From an uncultured Bacteroidota bacterium (GTDB lineage: Bacteria > Bacteroidota > Bacteroidia > Flavobacteriales > Flavobacteriaceae), in NCBI GenBank assembly GCA_903819815.1, contig CAIJFC010000288.1, positions 1-8,710 on the forward strand: a stretch of DNA of 8,710 bases, written 5' to 3'. The number at the start of each line of letters is the position of its first letter. The stretch's first letter is position 1. Under the pieces are notes generated by a model. The model searched no databases. It was not told the DNA's origin and saw only the letters and a program-made list of their open reading frames with translations. Made by a program: the position numbers and the translations under genes. Below are positions 1-6,449 of the stretch, piece by piece.

Positions 1-23
1 AAATAGGGTTATCAATTTGTTAT

Positions 24-755
24 TTATTTTTTATCCTGCATCGCAAAAACACTTTGTAACAAACTTGAAGTTCTCGATTTTAAATTAACTCGAATCTCTT
101 TTTCTTCAATTGCCACCATCGTAAATACCCCTTTCATAGTCTCTTTGGTAACATAATCCTTTAAATCTGGATTTACTTTTTTTACCATTGGAATCGAATT
201 GTATTTCGAAATAATTTGACTCCAAATTTTATCTGCATTAACTTTGTTTAATGAAGTGGCAATAACAGGACTAAATTTGTCATACAAAGCGGTTGAAGTT
301 GCCGTTTCTAAATAGGTGGTTGCCGCTTTTTCATTTCCCATTAAAATAGTTTTAGCATCCGTGAAATTCATATTTTTCACAGCATCCAAAAATATTGGGG
401 TTGCTTCCTTAACCGCATTTTCAGCAGCTCGATTTAAAACTACTAATCCTTGATCGGCTAAATTTGACATTCCCAAACTTCGTAAAGTTTTATCTACTTT
501 CTGTAATTCTTCAGGCAATAAAATTTTGACTAAATCATTTTTGTAAAACCCATCTTCAGCAGTCAATTTCGATACTTGGTTTGTAATTCCATTGTTCAAT
601 GCCTCCTTCAAACCCGCGCTAATATCTGTTAAAGTATTGATTTTAGGAGCATTGGTCACTTTTTGAATTTTACTTTCGGCCAATTTTTTTAAATCACCAA
701 ATTGGGCGAAACTAACAAATGGCACGAATAATAAGGAAATCAGAACTTTTTTCAT
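24..755 (-). CDS. DUF4197 family exported protein
   Basis: This encodes a 243-residue protein of unknown function from the DUF4197 family. The start was set at the second Met (codon 753-755), which gives a standard signal peptide: MKK, a hydrophobic stretch, then an A-Q boundary in SFAQ. The longer frame from 779 would put eight charged or polar residues before the signal, and a possible promoter motif at 781-789 would leave almost no leader for it. After the signal the protein follows the family pattern throughout: GLKEALNNGI near residues 49-58, a DGFYKN segment, LPEEL, a long helical middle with TPIFLDAVKNM and DAKTILMG, then DLKDYVT and a C-terminal arginine-rich segment ending in LLQSVF. 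It is predicted to be helical and periplasmic or outer-membrane associated. It is divergent from icmF, with no shared function evident. The family call is confident; the role is unknown. Confidence 0.88.
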   Translation of the reverse strand: MKKVLISLLFVPFVSFAQFGDLKKLAESKIQKVTNAPKINTLTDISAGLKEALNNGITNQVSKLTAEDGFYKNDLVKILLPEELQKVDKTLRSLGMSNLADQGLVVLNRAAENAVKEATPIFLDAVKNMNFTDAKTILMGNEKAATTYLETATSTALYDKFSPVIATSLNKVNADKIWSQIISKYNSIPMVKKVNPDLKDYVTKETMKGVFTMVAIEEKEIRVNLKSRTSSLLQSVFAMQDKK

Positions 756-780
756 GTAATTTATTTTTACAAATTCCATG

Positions 781-789
781 CAAACTCTA
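781..789 (-). promoter_or_regulatory. possible -7 element for the DUF4197 gene
   Basis: Read on the minus strand this is TAGAGTTTG, close to the Bacteroidota -7 consensus TAnnTTTG but with three bases instead of two in the gap. It would give a leader of about 20 nt before the start at 755. No clear -33 TTTG was seen at the right distance, so this is a weak call. Confidence 0.25.
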
Positions 790-800
790 TACCAATTTTA

Positions 801-868
801 TTTGGAGCTAATTCCTGCTTTCCGCTATATCCACGCAAGGGCGTGGGATACCGCTGCTATCAGGGCTA
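801..868 (+). repeat. dispersed hairpin repeat, copy A
   Basis: This 68-bp element begins TTTGGAGCT and ends ATCAGGGCTA. Both ends, plus the TTCCTGCT block just inside the left end, recur in copy B at 7596-7667 in the same orientation. The middle is a hairpin, ATCCACGC/GCGTGGGAT, with one bulged base. It lies between the divergent DUF4197 and icmF genes. From general memory, elements of this form (conserved ends around a variable stem) are common between genes in Flavobacterium genomes; that is recall, not a search. Its function is unknown, and it could be a structured RNA, a terminator-like element or a REP-type element. Confidence 0.75.
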
Positions 869-969
869 GGGTTCACGATAATTTTTAAAATTTTAATTAC
901 TATTCAAAATCGCTATTATCATTAAGCATGTTTTTTTCTATTATTTCTAAATTATTTTTAAAAAACTCG

Positions 970-977
970 TAAATTGC
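970..977 (+). promoter_or_regulatory. candidate -7 promoter element of icmF
   Basis: TAAATTGC resembles the Bacteroidota -7 box TAnnTTTG with one T fewer. It would give a leader of roughly 20 nt before the ATG at 1003. The upstream DNA is very AT-rich, without a convincing -33 TTTG. Confidence 0.35.
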
Positions 978-1002
978 ACCTTCAAAATTATCACATTCAT
1001 AA

Positions 1003-4000
1003 ATGGTAGATCAAAAACCCTATATTCCCGTTCATAAAGTTCGAATTGTAACCGCTGCTTCACTTTTTGACGGTCACGATGCCGCAATAAACATCATGCG
1101 CAGAATTATTCAATCTACTGGTGTTGAAGTGATTCATTTGGGTCACGATAGAAGCGTAGAAGAAGTCGTAAACACTGCTATTCAAGAAGATGCCAATGCT
1201 ATTGCCATAACTTCCTATCAAGGGGGTCACAATGAATATTTCAAATACATGTTGGATTTGCTTAAGCAAAAAGGAGCGGAACACATAAAGATTTTTGGTG
1301 GTGGTGGTGGTGTAATTTTACCTACTGAAATTGCCGAATTACAAGCCTACGGAATCACAAGAATCTATTCCCCAGACGATGGACGTGCAATGGGATTACA
1401 AGGCATGATAAATGATTTGGTTCAAAAATCGGATTATGCAATTGGAGATACTATCAAAGACGAGGAAGATCATTTAGTAGGTAAAAATCCAAAAGCCATT
1501 GCAAGATTAATTTCCTCAGCAGAAAATTTTCCCGAAGTTGCGAAGCCATTTTTAGAGAAAATCCAACTAAAGAATAAAAATTCAAAGACGCCAGTTCTCG
1601 GAATTACAGGAACGGGTGGTTCAGGAAAATCATCATTGGTAGACGAACTAGTACGTCGTTTTTTAATCGATTTTCCAGAAAAAACCATCGGATTAATTTC
1701 GGTAGATCCTTCAAAAAGAAAAACTGGGGGCGCTTTATTAGGAGATAGAATTAGAATGAATGCCATCAATAATCCTCGCGTTTATATGCGTTCATTAGCA
1801 ACTCGCCAATCCAATTTAGCTCTATCTAAATATGTTGCCGATGCCATTCAAGTAGTAAAAGCAGCAAATTACGACATCATCATCTTGGAAACTTCTGGAA
1901 TTGGACAATCAGATACTGAAATAATGGACCATTCCGACGTTTCTTTATATGTAATGACACCAGAATTTGGAGCTGCCACACAATTAGAAAAAATCGATAT
2001 GCTTGATTTTGCTGATTTGGTAGCATTAAATAAATTTGATAAACGGGGCGCCCTTGATGCAATTCGAGACGTTAAAAAACAATACCAACGAAATCATAAT
2101 CTATGGGAAGTAAACCCAGATGAAATGCCTGTATTCGGAACCATTGCTTCTCAATTTAATGATCCAGGAATGAATACGCTTTACAAAGCAATTATGGATA
2201 AAATTGTAGAGAAAACAGACAGCGATTTAAAATCTACTTTCAAAATCACTCGCGAAATGAGTGAGAAAATATTCGTAATCCCTCCGCATAGAACCCGTTA
2301 TTTATCTGAAATTGCTGAAAACAATCGAAAATATGATGCGACTGCAATTGGACAACAAAAAGTAGCTCAAAAATTATACGGTATATTTAAAACGATAGAA
2401 AGTGTTTCTGGAGTTGAACCGATTCTAAATAAATCAGGAATCGAAATTTTAAATGCTGCCAATGAAAAATCAGAAGATAAAGTTTTTATTTCTCTATTGT
2501 TAAACCAATTTGAGAAAATAAAAATGGACTTAGATCCTTATAATTGGGAAATTCTATTGAATTGGAATCATAAAATTGCAAAATATAAAATTCCAATTTA
2601 CACATTCAAAGTTCGGGATAAAGAAATTAATATTGCCACACATACTGAGAGTTTATCGCATACTCAAATTCCTAAAATTGCTTTGCCAAAATATGAAGCA
2701 TGGGGCGATTTATTGAGTTGGAATTTACAAGAAAATGTACCTGGTGAATTTCCATTTACTGCCGGTTTATATCCTTTTAAAAGAGAAGGCGAAGATCCTT
2801 CCAGAATGTTTGCTGGTGAGGGTGGCCCAGAACGAACCAATAAAAGGTTTCATTATGTAAGTGCGGGATTGCCTGCAAAACGACTTTCTACGGCTTTTGA
2901 CAGCGTGACTTTATATGGAAATGACCCACATATTCGACCTGATATTTATGGTAAAATAGGAAATGCGGGTGTTTCTATTTGTTGCCTAGACGATGCTAAA
3001 AAATTGTATTCCGGTTTCGATTTAGTACACGCTTTAACATCGGTGAGTATGACCATAAATGGTCCAGCACCAATGTTATTAGGATTCTTTATGAATGCTG
3101 CCATCGACCAACAATGTGAAATTTACATCAAAGAAAACAGATTAGAAAAAGAAGTTGAAAATAAAATAGCTGCTATTTACAAACAGAAAGGTACCACAAG
3201 ACCTCATTACCAAGGCGAATTACCGGAAGGAAATAATGGTTTAGGATTACTGCTTTTGGGAGTGACCGGTGATTTGGTTTTACCTGCAACAGTTTATAAT
3301 GAAATTAAAGCAAAAACACTTTCGCAAGTTCGTGGAACCGTTCAAGCTGATATTTTAAAAGAAGACCAAGCACAAAATACCTGTATTTTTTCTACAGAAT
3401 TTGCGCTTCGTTTGATGGGCGATGTGCAGGAATATTTTATAAAAAACAATGTAAGAAACTTTTATTCGGTTTCTATTTCGGGATATCATATTGCTGAAGC
3501 AGGGGCAAACCCAATTTCTCAATTGGCATTTACACTTTCTAATGGTTTCACTTATGTGGAATATTATTTAAGTCGTGGAATGGACATCAACGATTTTGGA
3601 CCTAATCTATCTTTTTTCTTTTCAAACGGAATTGATCCTGAATATGCTGTTATCGGTCGTGTAGCGCGTAAAATTTGGGCGAAAGCGATGAAATACAAAT
3701 ATGGAGCCAATGAAAGAGCGCAAATGTTGAAATACCATATTCAAACTTCAGGTCGTTCTTTACACGCTCAAGAAATTGATTTTAACGATATTCGAACTAC
3801 ATTACAAGCTTTATATGCTATTTATGACAACTGTAACTCATTGCACACGAACGCTTACGATGAAGCAATTACAACACCAACAGAAGAATCGGTGCGTCGT
3901 GCAATGGCAATTCAATTGATTATCAATAAAGAATTGGGGTTGACCAAAAACGAGAATCCTATCCAAGGTTCTTTTATTATTGAAGAATTAACCGATTTAG

Positions 4001-4431
4001 TGGAAGCGGCAGTTTTAGAAGAATTTGATAGAATCACCGAGCGTGGTGGAGTTCTTGGTGCCATGGAAACGATGTACCAACGCTCAAAAATTCAAGAGGA
4101 AAGTTTGTATTACGAAACGTTGAAACATACGGGAGAATTTCCTATTATAGGGGTAAACACCTTCTTAAGCTCTAAAGGATCACCCACAATTATTCCGGCT
4201 GAAGTTATTCGTGCAACCGAAGAAGAAAAGCAATATCAAATTGACATGTTGAACAATTTACATGAATCAAATCAAGACAGGGTAAATCAATTTTTAAATG
4301 ATTTACAAGAAGCAGCCATAAAAAATGAAAATTTATTTGAACATTTAATGGAAGCCACCAAAATTTGTTCTTTAGGTCAAATTACAAGTGCTTTATTTCA
4401 AGTTGGTGGTCAGTATAGGAGGAATATGTAA
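1003..4431 (+). CDS. icmF: fused isobutyryl-CoA mutase / G-protein chaperone IcmF
   Basis: This is an adenosylcobalamin-dependent acyl-CoA mutase (1142 residues) fused to its own GTPase chaperone. It interconverts isobutyryl-CoA and n-butyryl-CoA in the cytoplasm. The order is the IcmF order. A B12-binding domain (about 10-145) has D23-G-H25, the likely cobalt-ligand histidine, and a GGGGG loop at 99-103. A MeaI-type G domain (about 195-420) has Walker A G203-S210, V234-D235-P236, E296-TSGIGQS and N343-KFD346. A linker follows, then the TIM-barrel mutase domain (about 520-1142). In the mutase part, H829 in SGYH matches the catalytic His of methylmalonyl-CoA mutase (MCM). Aligned by eye, F603 (RMFAG) and Q791 (DQAQNT) sit where MCM has Tyr89 and Arg207. 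Phe/Gln is the isobutyryl-CoA mutase signature, so MCM is unlikely. The large and small mutase parts are in one chain, so no partner subunit is needed. It appears complete and monocistronic. Confidence 0.95.
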   Translation: MVDQKPYIPVHKVRIVTAASLFDGHDAAINIMRRIIQSTGVEVIHLGHDRSVEEVVNTAIQEDANAIAITSYQGGHNEYFKYMLDLLKQKGAEHIKIFGGGGGVILPTEIAELQAYGITRIYSPDDGRAMGLQGMINDLVQKSDYAIGDTIKDEEDHLVGKNPKAIARLISSAENFPEVAKPFLEKIQLKNKNSKTPVLGITGTGGSGKSSLVDELVRRFLIDFPEKTIGLISVDPSKRKTGGALLGDRIRMNAINNPRVYMRSLATRQSNLALSKYVADAIQVVKAANYDIIILETSGIGQSDTEIMDHSDVSLYVMTPEFGAATQLEKIDMLDFADLVALNKFDKRGALDAIRDVKKQYQRNHNLWEVNPDEMPVFGTIASQFNDPGMNTLYKAIMDKIVEKTDSDLKSTFKITREMSEKIFVIPPHRTRYLSEIAENNRKYDATAIGQQKVAQKLYGIFKTIESVSGVEPILNKSGIEILNAANEKSEDKVFISLLLNQFEKIKMDLDPYNWEILLNWNHKIAKYKIPIYTFKVRDKEINIATHTESLSHTQIPKIALPKYEAWGDLLSWNLQENVPGEFPFTAGLYPFKREGEDPSRMFAGEGGPERTNKRFHYVSAGLPAKRLSTAFDSVTLYGNDPHIRPDIYGKIGNAGVSICCLDDAKKLYSGFDLVHALTSVSMTINGPAPMLLGFFMNAAIDQQCEIYIKENRLEKEVENKIAAIYKQKGTTRPHYQGELPEGNNGLGLLLLGVTGDLVLPATVYNEIKAKTLSQVRGTVQADILKEDQAQNTCIFSTEFALRLMGDVQEYFIKNNVRNFYSVSISGYHIAEAGANPISQLAFTLSNGFTYVEYYLSRGMDINDFGPNLSFFFSNGIDPEYAVIGRVARKIWAKAMKYKYGANERAQMLKYHIQTSGRSLHAQEIDFNDIRTTLQALYAIYDNCNSLHTNAYDEAITTPTEESVRRAMAIQLIINKELGLTKNENPIQGSFIIEELTDLVEAAVLEEFDRITERGGVLGAMETMYQRSKIQEESLYYETLKHTGEFPIIGVNTFLSSKGSPTIIPAEVIRATEEEKQYQIDMLNNLHESNQDRVNQFLNDLQEAAIKNENLFEHLMEATKICSLGQITSALFQVGGQYRRNM

Positions 4432-4440
4432 GCAGAGAAC

Positions 4441-4463
4441 CACTTTTTGCATCGCAAAAAGTG
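4441..4463 (+). other. perfect hairpin 10 nt after icmF
   Basis: CACTTTTTGC and GCAAAAAGTG form a 10-bp perfect stem around the loop ATC, directly after the icmF stop. There is no U-tract after it, so it may be a transcript-stabilising 3' hairpin or part of a tandem terminator with the next stem. Confidence 0.6.
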
Positions 4464-4475
4464 TGTGAATCGCTT

Positions 4476-4495
4476 ATCCCGCTTTTTTGCGGGAT
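4476..4495 (+). terminator. probable icmF terminator hairpin
   Basis: ATCCCGC and GCGGGAT form a 7-bp GC-rich stem with a TTTTTT loop. The tail TGCTTTCT is only partly U-rich. It is the second of two tandem stems after icmF and is the better terminator candidate. Confidence 0.6.
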
Positions 4496-4528
4496 TGCTT
4501 TCTAAGAAATTTACTTGTTTAAATTTCG

Positions 4529-4625
4529 TTTCGCAAAGTTTCACAAAGCCACTCAAAGCTTCATAAATTTATTATTGAGTTTTGTGTGTTTTTTTTTGAG
4601 TCTTTCTTTGTGAATCTTCGTGAAA
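4529..4625. repeat. long imperfect inverted repeat
   Basis: The arm at 4529-4557 (TTTCGCAAAG, TTTCACAAAG, ACTCAAA) matches the reverse complement of 4595-4625 (TTTCACGAAG, ATTCACAAAG, ACTCAAA) with a few mismatches and a small indel. The roughly 37-bp AT-rich centre includes a run of T. Each arm is itself built from repeated YTTCRCRAAG-like units. It fills the gap between icmF and the next gene and looks like a degenerate intergenic palindrome. A possible role as a bidirectional terminator or mobile repeat is inference. Confidence 0.6.
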
Positions 4626-4665
4626 TAATTATGAGCATATAAATGGGATCACTTCTAAAATGCAT

Positions 4666-4673
4666 TATCTTTA
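4666..4673 (+). promoter_or_regulatory. candidate -7 element for the plug-like secreted protein
   Basis: TATCTTTA differs from TAnnTTTG only at the last base and would place transcription start about 20 nt before the ATG at 4700. No clear -33 element was seen. Confidence 0.35.
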
Positions 4674-4699
4674 AAGATTCAAAATTCAATATCTAAAAA

Positions 4700-5275
4700 A
4701 TGAAAATAAAATTATTAATAACCTTCGCATTTTTATCATTAACCACTTTCGGCCAACTTACAGGTAAAGTTAAAAGTTTGAACATTTCTAAATCTGCATC
4801 TGTTAACGATACTGTTATAAAAGTAGTTTACAATAATAATAAAATTTCTAACAATCCAAATCCGCCAGCTCTTTTTTTTAATGGAAAATTAGTAAGCTAT
4901 TCTTTATTATCAACCATAAATCCTGAAAGTATAACTTCAGTAAATGTTGTAAAAAAAGACACCATAATTGATTCAGTAAAGTACTTTGGCAAAATAATGA
5001 TTCAAGGTAAAACTCCAAGTAAATATAATTATATGAGTCTTAATGAATTCAAATCAAAATATGTTAGTTCAAGTGAAAATGTTCCTGTTTTTCAAATTGA
5101 CGGTACTATTGTAGACGATAATTACGATAGTTATTTAATTGACGAAAAGAATATTCTTAGAGTTATAGTAACTCCTGTTGATAATCCAAGACAAAAAATA
5201 AAGATTGACTTCATCAATTTATTGACTAAATCAGCTAAGAATATTGAAGAAAGTAACCAGATAATTATTCGTTAA
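4700..5275 (+). CDS. secreted protein with TonB-plug-like motifs, function unknown
   Basis: This encodes a 191-residue protein I do not recognise as a named family. It has a clear signal peptide (MKIKLLITFAFLSLTTFGQ, cleavage probably near residue 18). Residues 56-104 read like a fragment of the plug region of Bacteroidota TonB-dependent receptors: an FFNGKLV strand in place of the usual V-I-D-G-K, INPESITSVNVVKK in place of NPNDIESVNVLKD, then FGKIMIQGK in place of a YG..G.I.I.T ending. Residues 128-162 look like a second, weaker copy (VFQIDGTIV, then ILRVIVTPVD). There is no beta barrel, so it cannot be a transporter itself. It probably acts in the periplasm or on the outer membrane. The start ATG follows an A-rich leader. 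It converges on the DUF1543 gene, leaving 10 bp between stop codons. Confidence 0.75.
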   Translation: MKIKLLITFAFLSLTTFGQLTGKVKSLNISKSASVNDTVIKVVYNNNKISNNPNPPALFFNGKLVSYSLLSTINPESITSVNVVKKDTIIDSVKYFGKIMIQGKTPSKYNYMSLNEFKSKYVSSSENVPVFQIDGTIVDDNYDSYLIDEKNILRVIVTPVDNPRQKIKIDFINLLTKSAKNIEESNQIIIR

Positions 5276-5285
5276 AAGTTAATTT

Positions 5286-5837
5286 TCACCCTATTTTCTC
5301 CAGTTTCAAATACCCAATATGCAACTCGTCTTCAATTGCATTTTCAATTTCTGTGATTTTTAATGCGAATTTTTCTTTTAATTCGGGTGCAAGAATTTCC
5401 TCAATGTTATAAATATCATCAACATCAATTCCATATTTATCATCGATATGCGAGGTTGCCCCTTTAAATCCATAGTGTTTGTAAAAACTGGTAGCTTTTG
5501 CTTTTTTTGTGGCTTCCGCCAAATTAGCTCCCGTTGTTACAATTTTATAATGGTACTCTTCAAATTCATTTTCCTTATAACCACCCAAATTGATAAAGTA
5601 AAGCTGAGTACTATTTGCAACAGCATTATCTTTAGAAATAATTTCAATTTTGTGTTTATCAACAGCTGTGATCTCTCGCCATGCGTCAATGTGGATTCTA
5701 CCTTTGGCTTCAGGCCAAAATAATTTTATTTTAGGAACCATTTCTGCAAATGAATTCCCAATTCCAAAAAAAATATCGTGTTGTTCGGTGAATCTACCTT
5801 CTGGGCGACATCCCACCATTATCATGTATAATTTCAT
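5286..5837 (-). CDS. DUF1543 domain protein
   Basis: This encodes a 183-residue cytoplasmic protein of the DUF1543 family, function unknown. It shows the family hallmarks GCRPEGRFTEQHD (9-21), FWPEA (40-44) and HIDAWRE (49-55). The protein is an internal duplication. Residues 3-67 and 79-148 share the pattern LYxIxxG, ExxFxExH, AExxxKxK, HID and a closing I-x-E-I. In the second copy the HID motif is HIDDKYGIDVDDIY (130-143). There is no signal peptide or membrane segment. A strong -7 promoter box lies only 5 bp upstream of the ATG, so the mRNA should be nearly leaderless unless the in-frame Met5 or Met7 is used. The family usually begins with MKL, which favours the annotated start. Confidence 0.88.
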   Translation of the reverse strand: MKLYMIMVGCRPEGRFTEQHDIFFGIGNSFAEMVPKIKLFWPEAKGRIHIDAWREITAVDKHKIEIISKDNAVANSTQLYFINLGGYKENEFEEYHYKIVTTGANLAEATKKAKATSFYKHYGFKGATSHIDDKYGIDVDDIYNIEEILAPELKEKFALKITEIENAIEDELHIGYLKLEKIG

Positions 5838-5842
5838 AGTTA

Positions 5843-5850
5843 CAAAAGTA
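5843..5850 (-). promoter_or_regulatory. -7 promoter element of the DUF1543 gene
   Basis: On the minus strand this reads TACTTTTG, a perfect match to TAnnTTTG. It ends 5 bp before the start codon at 5837, predicting a leader of about 0-3 nt. It lies in a short AT-rich divergent region shared with the lipoprotein gene. Confidence 0.55.
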
Positions 5851-5908
5851 CTCTATATTATTTTCATTAAAAAAATCATAAATATTTTTTTTGGACTGAT
5901 TTTTGAAA

Positions 5909-5916
5909 TACTTTTG
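5909..5916 (+). promoter_or_regulatory. -7 promoter element of the lipoprotein gene
   Basis: TACTTTTG is a perfect TAnnTTTG box 18 bp before the ATG at 5935. A TTTG at 5890-5893 could be the -33 element, although its 15-bp spacer is shorter than usual. Confidence 0.6.
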
Positions 5917-5934
5917 ATAAAAAATTAATATATT

Positions 5935-6432
5935 ATGAAAAAAATAATTTTACTTTTAGCAATAACTGCCAGTTTTTTATTTCATAGTTGTTCTCCAAAA
6001 GAAGAAATCCATGCAGATTTGCTTGCAGAAGTTTTTCAAGTAACAACTTCATTTACTGCAGCAAACAACTATTCTAAGCTAATTACTTTAAATCCGCCAA
6101 TTTACAATTCGGATATGGTTTTGGTTTACCGTTCTTTTGATGTTATTAATGGTCAAAGAGTTTGGAGACAATTGCCTCAAGCCGTTTATTTAATTCAAGG
6201 CGAATTGGATTATAATTTTGATTTCACCAGAAATGACATCAATTTATTTCTTGAATCCGATTTTGATTTGGCAACTTTAGGCGCTACTTGGTCACAAAAC
6301 CAAGTTTTCAGAGTGGTTATTATCCCAGGATATTTGTCGAATAAAAACAAAAAAGCAGTAGATTTTAATGATTATAATGCGGTAGTTAAAGCATTTAATA
6401 TTAAAGACAGTCAAGTCAAAACAATTCAATAA
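5935..6432 (+). CDS. small lipoprotein, function unknown
   Basis: This encodes a 165-residue lipoprotein. The signal peptide MKKIILLLAITASFLFHSC carries a lipobox ending at Cys19. The residues after it, S-P-K-E-E, resemble the K-(D/E)2 lipoprotein export signal of Flavobacteriia, which would place it on the cell surface (inference). The mature part (LNPPIYNSDMVLVYR, then VWRQLPQAVYL, GELDYNFDFTRNDI and FRVVIIPG) matches, from memory, a set of flavobacterial proteins of unknown function, some of which carry collagen-like GPxGP repeats before this domain. No such repeats are present here. The domain looks beta-rich and has no obvious catalytic motif. It converges on meaB with 17 bp between stops and no hairpin terminator visible. 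Confidence 0.8.
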   Translation: MKKIILLLAITASFLFHSCSPKEEIHADLLAEVFQVTTSFTAANNYSKLITLNPPIYNSDMVLVYRSFDVINGQRVWRQLPQAVYLIQGELDYNFDFTRNDINLFLESDFDLATLGATWSQNQVFRVVIIPGYLSNKNKKAVDFNDYNAVVKAFNIKDSQVKTIQ

Positions 6433-6449
6433 TTGAAATAGGATTAGTA

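Noticed and set aside
37..49. TGCATCGCAAAAA shared with 4448-4460.
   Set aside because: One copy is inside the DUF4197 coding sequence and the other is part of the icmF 3' hairpin. A single 13-base match without flanking similarity is probably chance in AT-rich DNA.
1060..2062. Minus-strand open frames inside the first third of icmF.
   Set aside because: They are antisense to the conserved B12-binding and G domains, with unlikely residue composition.
1003..4431. Calling the large mutase a methylmalonyl-CoA mutase.
   Set aside because: The fused G domain and the F603/Q791 pair point to IcmF.
5448..5928. Plus-strand open frames opposite the DUF1543 gene.
   Set aside because: They are antisense to a clear conserved gene and have no signal, domain or promoter of their own.
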